Shown piece after piece: positions 12,796-18,602 of a DNA stretch of 18,602 nucleotides (position 1 is its first letter; every line of letters begins with the position of its first letter). This stretch comes from an uncultured Oscillospiraceae bacterium. Its GTDB lineage: Bacteria > Bacillota > Clostridia > Oscillospirales > Acutalibacteraceae. Location of the stretch: NCBI GenBank assembly GCA_900546265.1, contig URCA01000052.1, positions 1 through 18,602 on the forward strand, in the 5' to 3' direction. The position numbers and the translations under genes are program-made. The notes under the pieces are model-generated. The model was not told where the DNA came from. It did not search any database and saw only the letters and a list, made by a program, of their open reading frames with translations.

Positions 12796-14055
12796 TCAGC
12801 CCAGCAGGGCGTCGAACAGCCAGCGGAAGGCCACGCCGAAATTGACCGCGCCGACAGCCTTGGCCGCCCGGATGGGGTAGGTCGCCACCTCCTTGTCGTC
12901 CAGCTTGAGGACGACCTCGCCCACCACCTGGCCCTGCAGAACCGGCGCTTCCAGGTCCTCGGCCAGCTCGATGGTGGTGACGATGGCTTTTTCCTGCCCC
13001 TTTTTGACCAGGACGGGGGCGGGCGTCTCCACCGTGATGTCCACCTGAGGCTCCACCCCCCGCAGCACCTTGACCGGCTGCAGCTGGTTCTGGTCGATTT
13101 GAGGCGTGTGGATGCCGTAGCTGGCGAACCCGTAGTCCAGCATTTTGCGCGCGCCGCCGAACCGCTCGTCGGTGGTGGAGCAGCCCAGAATGACCGCCAC
13201 CAGGCCCATGCCGTCCCGCTGTGCCGTGGCGGACAGGCAGTGGCCCGCCTTCTGGGTGGTGCCGGTTTTCAGCCCGGTGGCCCCCTTGTAGTGGCGCACC
13301 AGCTTGTTGGTGTTGACCAGCTGGGACTTGCCGTCCCGCAGGGTATCCATCCAGATGGTGGTGTACTCGGTGATTTTCTTGTGCTTCATCAGCTCCCGGG
13401 ACATGACGGCCACGTCGTGGGCGGAGGAATAGGCGTCGTCGCTCAGGCCGCTGCAATCGAGGAATTTCGTGTCCGCCATGCCCAGCTGGGCCGCCCGTTC
13501 GTTCATTTTGGTCACAAAGGCGTCAATGGAGCCACAGATATGCTCCGCCAGGGCCGCGCAGGCGTCGTTGGCCGAGACCACCGCCGCCGCCTTGGTCAGC
13601 TCGTGGACGGTCATGACCTCCCCCTCCTTAAGCCAGATCTGGCTGCCGCCCATGGAGGCCGCGGTGGCGGAGCAGGATACCTTGTCGTCCAGGGAGATCT
13701 GCCCCGCGTCCAGCGCTTCCATCACCAGCAGCAGGGTCATGATTTTGGTCACCGAGGCGATGGCCACCTTCTCATGGGGGGTCTGCTCGAACAGGATCTG
13801 TCCGCTGGACAGCTCCATGAGCACCGCGCCCTTGCCCGCCACCGACAGGGAGCCGGCGTCGGCGGGCTGGGTGGCGGTGGTCACCCATTCGTCGTCGGTT
13901 TCCTGGAGGAGCTGCGCCGCCGTGGCGCCGTCGCTCTCGTCGGTCATCAGCGCCGGTGCCTCCTTGGCGAAGGCCTCCAGCCCGCCCCAGCCCGCCAGCA
14001 GGGCTGTGCAGCACAGCGCCGCCAGCAGCCGCTGCGCCCGCTTGTTGTGTTTCAT
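12796..14055 (-). CDS. D-alanyl-D-alanine carboxypeptidase (PBP5/DacF type)
   Basis: A 419-residue secreted penicillin-binding protein of peptidase family S11. ATG 14055 has GGCGGAG 6 nt upstream; TTG 14079 is a weaker alternative. A signal peptide runs over residues 1-30 (AQRLLAALCCTALLAGWGG). Catalytic motifs are SVTK (S101, K104), SAN (161-163) and KTGTT (263-267). The C-terminal ~100 residues are the usual beta-rich PBP5-like domain (VDITVETPAPVLVKKGQE...), ending in an amphipathic stretch (FRWLFDALLG) that would hold it to the membrane. It trims the terminal D-Ala of peptidoglycan pentapeptides. An acidic, low-complexity stretch (residues ~37-65) separates the signal from the enzyme. Transcription ends at the 12709-12740 hairpin. 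Confidence 0.93.
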   Translation of the reverse strand: MKHNKRAQRLLAALCCTALLAGWGGLEAFAKEAPALMTDESDGATAAQLLQETDDEWVTTATQPADAGSLSVAGKGAVLMELSSGQILFEQTPHEKVAIASVTKIMTLLLVMEALDAGQISLDDKVSCSATAASMGGSQIWLKEGEVMTVHELTKAAAVVSANDACAALAEHICGSIDAFVTKMNERAAQLGMADTKFLDCSGLSDDAYSSAHDVAVMSRELMKHKKITEYTTIWMDTLRDGKSQLVNTNKLVRHYKGATGLKTGTTQKAGHCLSATAQRDGMGLVAVILGCSTTDERFGGARKMLDYGFASYGIHTPQIDQNQLQPVKVLRGVEPQVDITVETPAPVLVKKGQEKAIVTTIELAEDLEAPVLQGQVVGEVVLKLDDKEVATYPIRAAKAVGAVNFGVAFRWLFDALLG

Positions 14056-14159
14056 GTGTTTCTCCGCCCTTTCTGCCAAATGCGGGAGTCCCCTTCACGG
14101 GTTCCCGCCTGTTCGGTACAGCATATGCGGAAAAACCGCCGTTTATCTCGCTTATGGGC

Positions 14160-14190
14160 AAAAAAACGCCGCCGGCGGCTGCCGGCGGCG
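14160..14190 (-). terminator. Intrinsic terminator of the HPr-like gene
   Basis: Perfect 10-bp GC stem (14190-14181 with 14176-14167), 4-nt loop, followed on the minus strand by seven T's (14166-14160). It starts 4 nt after the HPr-like stop codon. The carboxypeptidase gene downstream therefore needs its own promoter in 14056-14159, where I see no strong one. Confidence 0.93.
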
Positions 14191-14194
14191 GGTT

Positions 14195-14437
14195 TTATTC
14201 TTCGAGGAGGAATTCCTTGATTCTTTCCTTGTACGCGGCGAAGGTGCCGTCGTCCTTGCAGTAGGCCTGCAGCTCGATGGGCTTGGATAAATCCAGGCTG
14301 AACAGGCCCATGATAGACTTGGCGTCGATGATATACGGGCCGGACACCAACTCTACTTTAAAGTCCACCTCGTTGCTGGCGGTGACAAAAGCCTTGGCTT
14401 CCACCACGGTTTCAAAATGCACGGTCGCTTTATACAT
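14195..14437 (-). CDS. HPr-like protein lacking the phosphoryl histidine
   Basis: An 80-residue protein of the HPr fold. ATG 14437 follows GAGAGGGG by 8 nt; a longer reading from 14461 lacks a site. The diagnostic second half is present: YIIDAKSIMGLFSLDLSKPIEL (split, residues 35-56), with S41 matching the regulatory serine (Ser46) of HPr. The GLHARPA segment with the PEP-dependent His15 is missing; VHFETVVEAKAFVTA stands in its place. Like Crh, it cannot act as a sugar phosphocarrier but could be a regulatory partner if an HPr kinase exists. It is transcribed alone, from a good promoter at 14538-14566 to a strong terminator. Confidence 0.85.
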   Translation of the reverse strand: MYKATVHFETVVEAKAFVTASNEVDFKVELVSGPYIIDAKSIMGLFSLDLSKPIELQAYCKDDGTFAAYKERIKEFLLEE

Positions 14438-14537
14438 CTGAAAGACCCCTCTCCTGTTCATGTTGTTGAAGGTTTACGCTTCCGGAGGCGGGGATAAGAC
14501 CCGCGTAATGGGGAGTAGCACCTGTAACCCATTGTTC

Positions 14538-14566
14538 ATTATATCCGCAAAGCACACGGAAAACAA
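14538..14566 (-). promoter_or_regulatory. Promoter of the HPr-like gene
   Basis: Minus strand TTGTTT (14566-14561), 17-bp spacer, TATAAT (14543-14538). The expected start near 14531 gives a leader of about 95 nt before the ATG, without an obvious riboswitch. Confidence 0.75.
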
Positions 14567-14590
14567 CCGGGAAAGGGAACAAACTGTTGA

Positions 14591-14619
14591 TTGAAATTGC
14601 GGCATATTTCGATTATAAT
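14591..14619 (+). promoter_or_regulatory. Promoter of mtaB
   Basis: TTGAAA (14591-14596), 17-bp spacer, TATAAT (14614-14619), near-consensus and divergent from the HPr-like promoter. The transcript should start near 14626, giving a leader of about 60 nt. Confidence 0.8.
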
Positions 14620-14688
14620 GGTGAAAGTGTGAGGAACATGCAAACCGCATGACATAGACGGATTGCACGGAAAGGGCTGTTCATTCTT

Positions 14689-15993
14689 ATGAAAATTGTC
14701 TTTCACACCTTGGGCTGCAAGGTGAACCAATACGAAACCCAGGCCATGCGCCGCCTTCTGGAGGCCGAGGGCTTCGAGACGGGGGAGTTTGTCCCCGGCG
14801 ACGAGGCGGCCCTGTCCGCCGACGGGCTGGTCATCAACTCCTGCACCGTGACCGGCGAAAGCGACCGGAAGCTGCGGCAGCTGCTGCGCCGCTGCCGGCG
14901 GGACAACCCCCACGCCGTGCTGGCGCTCACCGGCTGCATGCCCCAGGCCTTCCCCGAGGAGGCGGAGGGCTTCGCCGAGGCGGACATCGTGCTGGGCAAC
15001 GCGTCCCGCCGCGCCCTGCCCCGCCATCTCGCCGCCTTCTTCCAAAGCGGCCGGCGGATTGTGGACATCGGGGAGCACGACGCGCGGCTGGAGCCGCTGG
15101 AGATCGACGACTTCCAGGGCCGCACCCGCGCGTTCGTCAAGATCCAGGACGGGTGCAACCGCTTTTGTTCCTACTGCATCATCCCGTATGCCCGGGGACG
15201 CGTCCGCTCCAAGCCGCCGGAGGATGTCGCCCATGAGCTGCGCGCCTTGGCGGCGCGGGGCTTCCGGGAGGTGGTGCTGGTGGGCATCAACCTGACCGCC
15301 TATGGCCAGGAATGGGGCCTGTCCATCGCCGACGCGGTGGAGACCGCCTGCTCCGTGGAGGGGATCGAGCGGGTGCGCCTGGGCTCTCTCGAGCCGGACG
15401 CCTTGTCGGAGGAGGTGGTGCGCCGCCTGGCCGCGCAGCCTCGGCTGTGCCCCCAGTTCCATCTGGCGCTGCAAAGCGGCTGCGACGCCACGCTGCGGCG
15501 CATGCGCCGCATTTACGACACCGCGGGCTACCGCGCAGTGGTGGAAAAGCTGCGGGCCGCGTTCCCGGGCGCGTCTTTCACCACGGACGTCATCGTGGGA
15601 TTCCCCGGCGAGACCGAGACGGATTTTGAGGAGAGCGCGGCCTTTGTCCGTGAGATCGGCTTTTTGAAGGTGCATGTGTTCAGTTTTTCCCGCCGGGCCG
15701 GCACGCCCGCTTACGATATGCCGGACCAGATAGACGAAGCAGAAAAAGCGCGCCGCAGCCACCGGCTGCAGGCCGAGGCGGACGCTGTGCGCGCCCGGGT
15801 CATCGCCGGAATGGCGGGACGCCCTGTCGAGGTGCTGCTGGAAAAGCCGGTGAACAACACGCTGTTCACCGGGTACACCCGGGAGTATGTCCCCGTCCTG
15901 CTGAAGGCCCCCGGGCACAGACAGGGCGGCATCGTGCACGCGGTGCTGGGCGCGTTCGACGGCACGCGCTGCGCCGCAGCTCTGGCCGAATGA
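14689..15993 (+). CDS. mtaB: tRNA t6A37 methylthiotransferase MtaB
   Basis: A 434-residue radical-SAM methylthiotransferase that converts t6A to ms2t6A at position 37 of tRNAs reading ANN codons. The N-terminal UPF0004 domain has three cluster cysteines (C10 in TLGCKVNQYET, C52 in INSCTVT, C83 in TGCMPQ). The radical-SAM motif is CNRFCSYC (C156, C160, C163). Conserved LQSGCDATLRRM and DVIVGFPGETETDF follow, and a TRAM-like C-terminal domain closes the protein. TLGCKVNQYE and the length separate MtaB from MiaB and RimO. The ATG follows AAAGGG at a rather long 12 nt. A good promoter lies upstream and a terminator downstream, so it is monocistronic. Confidence 0.94.
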   Translation: MKIVFHTLGCKVNQYETQAMRRLLEAEGFETGEFVPGDEAALSADGLVINSCTVTGESDRKLRQLLRRCRRDNPHAVLALTGCMPQAFPEEAEGFAEADIVLGNASRRALPRHLAAFFQSGRRIVDIGEHDARLEPLEIDDFQGRTRAFVKIQDGCNRFCSYCIIPYARGRVRSKPPEDVAHELRALAARGFREVVLVGINLTAYGQEWGLSIADAVETACSVEGIERVRLGSLEPDALSEEVVRRLAAQPRLCPQFHLALQSGCDATLRRMRRIYDTAGYRAVVEKLRAAFPGASFTTDVIVGFPGETETDFEESAAFVREIGFLKVHVFSFSRRAGTPAYDMPDQIDEAEKARRSHRLQAEADAVRARVIAGMAGRPVEVLLEKPVNNTLFTGYTREYVPVLLKAPGHRQGGIVHAVLGAFDGTRCAAALAE

Positions 15994-16021
15994 GCGCCTC
16001 CGTTTTCAATCAAAATGCCGC

Positions 16022-16056
16022 AGCCCCGTCCCGCGCATTTCGGGCGGGGCTTTTCT
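16022..16056 (+). terminator. Terminator downstream of mtaB
   Basis: AGCCCCG-T-CCCG pairs with CGGGCGGGGCT (one bulged T), loop about 7 nt, followed by TTTTCT. It lies about 30 nt past the mtaB stop. Confidence 0.82.
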
Positions 16057-16106
16057 GTGCCCGTGAATACTGAAGATCTGTGAAAAAATGTGGAAATCCC
16101 CCGCGC

Positions 16107-16136
16107 TTGCTTGTGTGTCGCCGTTTTTTGTATTAT
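16107..16136 (+). promoter_or_regulatory. Probable promoter of the C39-like peptidase gene
   Basis: TTGCTT (16107-16112), 18-bp spacer, TATTAT (16131-16136), in an otherwise GC-rich gap, about 65 nt before the gene's start. Confidence 0.55.
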
Positions 16137-16202
16137 GTTAAAAGGAAGGCCCCCGCGCCGCACTGCGGCGGACGGACGGCCACGGAAAGGAGGGTGCGCG
16201 GC

Positions 16203-17018
16203 ATGCGCGCCGGAATAAAATCCATTCTGCTCATACTGGCCTGTGCCGTGCTGTTCGGCGCCGGGTTTCGTCCCCGCCCCCTGCCCGCCGCCGCTTATGC
16301 CGCGACGGGATATTCCTTCGCAGGAGCATTGCGCGCCTGGAAAGAATCTCTGGGTCCGCCTCTGCCGGAGGCCGTTCTGCTGGACGTCCCCGTTGTTTAC
16401 CAGTGGCCCGAAATGCCCAACGGCTGCGAAGCCACCGCGCTGACAATGCTGCTGCAATATTATGGATTTGCCGCCGATAAGCTCTCCGTTGCATACGATT
16501 ATATCCCCCGCTCGGACTTCACCTACACCTGGTTTTCCACCTACGGGCCGGACCCTGCCTCCGCCTACGCAGGCGATCCGGCGCTGTTCGGCTTTTACTG
16601 CCTGGCCCCTGCCGTGGCCGAAGGAGCAAACCGTTATCTTGCGGAACAGGACAGCACGCTGCGCGCGGTGGATATCAGCGGCGCGGACGGTTACGTGCTC
16701 CGAAGGAGCATCGCTCAGGGACGGCCGGTGGTGGTCTGGGCGACCATCGGCTTTGAGCCCTTGGTGTACAGCGATTATTCCTGGCGGCTGTATTCAGACA
16801 GCTCCGTCTACCATCCCTACAAAAACCTGCACTGTCTTGTGGTATGCGGCTACGACGCGGACTATTTTTATATCCGCGATCCGTTATACGGCGCGCTGCA
16901 GATCGAATGCGGCACCTTCCTGCTGCGCTACGCGGAAATGGAACGCCGTGCAGTCGTGCTCAGCGAAGCGCCGCCGGATGCGTCCGCTCTGTATCCGGGA
17001 GGTGCAAGGCTCTCGTAA
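16203..17018 (+). CDS. Secreted C39-like cysteine peptidase
   Basis: A 271-residue exported protein. ATG 16203 is chosen for AAGGAGGG 8 nt upstream; an earlier in-frame ATG at 16080 has no site and would bury the signal peptide. Residues 5-34 form a signal peptide ending in AAAYAA. The catalytic domain matches Peptidase_C39_2: VPVVYQWPEMPNGCEATALT with nucleophile C75, a histidine in NLHCLVVCGYD (H210), and an aspartate in YIRDPLYG (D226). Such proteins act outside the cell; substrates are mostly unknown. Unlike the bacteriocin-processing C39 domains it is not attached to an ABC transporter. It is a single-gene unit with its own promoter and a shared terminator. Confidence 0.87.
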   Translation: MRAGIKSILLILACAVLFGAGFRPRPLPAAAYAATGYSFAGALRAWKESLGPPLPEAVLLDVPVVYQWPEMPNGCEATALTMLLQYYGFAADKLSVAYDYIPRSDFTYTWFSTYGPDPASAYAGDPALFGFYCLAPAVAEGANRYLAEQDSTLRAVDISGADGYVLRRSIAQGRPVVVWATIGFEPLVYSDYSWRLYSDSSVYHPYKNLHCLVVCGYDADYFYIRDPLYGALQIECGTFLLRYAEMERRAVVLSEAPPDASALYPGGARLS

Positions 17019-17044
17019 GCCCCACTGTAAAAACAAAAAACGAA

Positions 17045-17092
17045 AAGCGTCCGGCTGCTTTGACGGAACACCGCCAAAGCAGCCGGACGCTT
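17045..17092. terminator. Strong bidirectional terminator between convergent genes
   Basis: Perfect 18-bp stem: 17045-17062 with 17075-17092, 12-nt loop that can add three more pairs. The plus side ends in GATTTTCC; on the minus side CGTTTTTTGTTTTT follows, a good T-tract for the glycosyltransferase-acyltransferase transcript. Confidence 0.9.
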
Positions 17093-17183
17093 GATTTTCC
17101 AGCGCTGCAAATAAAACCTTTTCCTGATGTCTACAGCCCCGGGACAGCCCGCATGCCCGAAACCGCCATCCGGCCGCTTCACT

Positions 17184-18602
17184 TCATTCCGCGTCCAACG
17201 CAGGTTCCCCTACGGCCAAAGGAGGCGTTTCGCCGCGTTCCAAAGCAAGCATAGCTGCTTCGGCCCGCAGCTGCAGATCCCGCGCGGCCTGTTTTTTCGG
17301 CAGCGATGCATCCGCGTACAGCGGCGCGCCGATGCGCAGCGTAAAACAGGGCTTTTTGCGCCACGCCCAAAGGCCACGGGCCGGACGCCGGCACAGCATC
17401 ATGGGCACCACCGGACAGCCTGCACGCACCGCGGTGGCAAACGCACCCGGATGGAACGCCCGCAGGCCTTCATGGTACGGCACCAGCATGCCCTCCGGGT
17501 AAAAATGCACGAAAGCGCCGCCGCGGATACGCGCTTCCATGCCGCGCTCCAGCGCCGCCATTCCGTGGATATCCTCCGGCAGCGGCACGCCTCCGCAGAA
17601 GCGGATGAGCCAGCCTGTAAATGGCTTTTGCAGGTTGGACGCCAAGCTGATAAACCACAGCCTGTAGGGAAACAGCGCCACCTTTGCCATGGTGCAATCC
17701 AGCGGATGAACATGGTTCATTATGCTGACCGCACCGCCCTGCACGGCGTCGAGATTTTCCCGGCCTTCGATCCTGGCGCCCAGCCAAAGGCGGTCCAGCA
17801 GCCACAGGATGGGAGAAAGCAGCGTGGTGAACAGCCAGAACAACAGCGTGCGCACTGTACCGCCCTGACAGAAATTGCGCCGGATGGCCTCGCAGCTGGG
17901 GCTTGTGCAGCGCCGCCAGCGGCTGAGGGGCACCTTGCGGTAGCCTTTGCGCCGCTTGTCCCGGATCGCCGAGGCGTACATCTCCTCGGCGCGGGCCACA
18001 CAGGCTTCCACACGATTCTCATCCTGCCGGAGCGCGTACTGTTCGGCATAAGCGCGTTTTTCCTCCGGATGCTCCACCCAGTAATCGATCCTGCGCGCAA
18101 GATCATCCGCGTCGCCCGCACGGAACAGGCTCTCCGCGCACAGCGCGAACTGGCCGGTGGCGGAAAGCGGCGAATCCGAGATGACCGGCACCAGCCCGCA
18201 GGCCAGCGCCTCCATACAGCTGATACCCTCGATCTCGGCGTCGGAGGCATGGACGTAAAGGTCGCACATATTGATGAGCCGGCGCAGCTCGTCCTGGCCG
18301 TAGAAGCCGAACACGGGCGGATGCGCCAGCCCCGCGGCAAGCTTGCGGTATGCCTTTTCCTTAGGGCCCTTGCCCGCAAATACCAGCTGGAGCCTGTCTG
18401 CATATTTGCTGCGTTTCGCAGCCTCTATGATCAGATCCTGCCGTTTTTCGCCGGAAAGGCGGCCGATCATCAAAATCGTGAACCTTCCCTCCAGCTCCGG
18501 TGCGCGCGGCACCTGCGCGGGACGAAACGCGTCCGCAACACCGTTGGAGATGACCCACAGCTTCGCGCCGTAGCCATGGCTCTCCAGCTGCCGGGCGATA
18601 AA
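17184..18602 (-). CDS. Glycosyltransferase (GT4)-PlsC acyltransferase fusion (5' end outside window)
   Basis: 472 visible residues; the frame is open to the right edge, so the true start lies beyond 18602. The first ~215 residues are the C-terminal half of a GT-B family-4 glycosyltransferase: FTILMIGRLSGEKRQDLIIE, then FGFYGQDELRRLINMCDLYV and the donor-binding EIEGISCMEALACG (E-x7-E) segment. After a basic linker and a hydrophobic segment (RTLLFWLFTTLLSPILWLLD) comes a PlsC/LPLAT domain: motif I NHVHPLD (H and D of H-x4-D at visible residues ~297 and 302), motif III FYPEG (~367-371) and VVPM. One protein would thus glycosylate and acylate, most likely on a membrane lipid or lipid-linked glycan. 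Acceptor unknown. Confidence 0.85.
   Translation of the reverse strand, partial: FIARQLESHGYGAKLWVISNGVADAFRPAQVPRAPELEGRFTILMIGRLSGEKRQDLIIEAAKRSKYADRLQLVFAGKGPKEKAYRKLAAGLAHPPVFGFYGQDELRRLINMCDLYVHASDAEIEGISCMEALACGLVPVISDSPLSATGQFALCAESLFRAGDADDLARRIDYWVEHPEEKRAYAEQYALRQDENRVEACVARAEEMYASAIRDKRRKGYRKVPLSRWRRCTSPSCEAIRRNFCQGGTVRTLLFWLFTTLLSPILWLLDRLWLGARIEGRENLDAVQGGAVSIMNHVHPLDCTMAKVALFPYRLWFISLASNLQKPFTGWLIRFCGGVPLPEDIHGMAALERGMEARIRGGAFVHFYPEGMLVPYHEGLRAFHPGAFATAVRAGCPVVPMMLCRRPARGLWAWRKKPCFTLRIGAPLYADASLPKKQAARDLQLRAEAAMLALERGETPPLAVGEPALDAE

Noticed and set aside
12003..12800. Search for an att site or integrase at the right edge of the element
   Set aside because: No tRNA gene, no integrase and no direct repeat pair I could recognise inside the window, so no boundary is claimed.
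12751..12880. AAGGAGG plus ATG on the plus strand after the DUF1275 gene (ATG at 12768)
   Set aside because: The 37-codon frame runs antisense into the end of the carboxypeptidase gene and has no sensible composition. It lies after a terminator.

Overview
The window looks like a GC-rich Gram-positive gut anaerobe of the Clostridia (Oscillospirales-like). This is inferred from AAAGGAG-type ribosome binding sites, a MtaB/HPr-like/D,D-carboxypeptidase host set, and phage genes of the kind found in Firmicutes siphophages. No rRNA or tRNA gene, CRISPR array, IS transposase or integrase was seen.

Layout. Positions 1 to about 12000 are one end of a prophage or prophage-derived element. The minus strand, read from right to left, carries an 80-aa XRE regulator coupled to a VapE-type helicase, a short GTTAC-repeat region, a 128-aa late-region protein, and then a tail module: a small tail-region protein, the tail tube protein, tail-assembly chaperone G/GT with a programmed -1 frameshift, a short tape measure protein, a DUF6711-like tail protein, a Tal/tail-fibre protein and an M15 endolysin running off the left edge. 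Terminase, portal, capsid and head-tail joining genes are missing. Where they would be expected (about 6700-8245) lie AT-rich plus-strand cargo genes: two paralogous exported proteins, the first frameshifted, plus a stranded 3' fragment of a second tail-assembly chaperone. A third plus-strand cargo gene, for a two-TM membrane protein, sits between the chaperone and the tape measure gene. This is the position of the HK97 gp15 superinfection-exclusion moron. On the plus strand from 10809 run a CI-like XRE repressor, an unknown 117-aa protein and an ImmA/IrrE metallopeptidase. The divergent regulatory region at 10627-10808 has two promoters, each overlapped by its own inverted repeat.

Positions 12006-18602 look like host chromosome: a DUF1275 membrane protein (possibly still part of the element), a secreted D,D-carboxypeptidase, an HPr-like protein lacking the phosphoryl histidine, MtaB tRNA methylthiotransferase, a secreted C39-like cysteine peptidase, and a glycosyltransferase-PlsC acyltransferase fusion cut by the right edge. 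Divergent promoters and strong hairpin terminators separate these units.

Most worth a second look: (1) a tail module without head genes but with well-preserved translation signals, either a defective prophage or a flexible-tail tailocin; (2) opposite-strand cargo genes that abut tail-chaperone 3' ends at two separate places; (3) the very clear frameshift signal; (4) the GTTAC repeat cluster next to the helicase gene.
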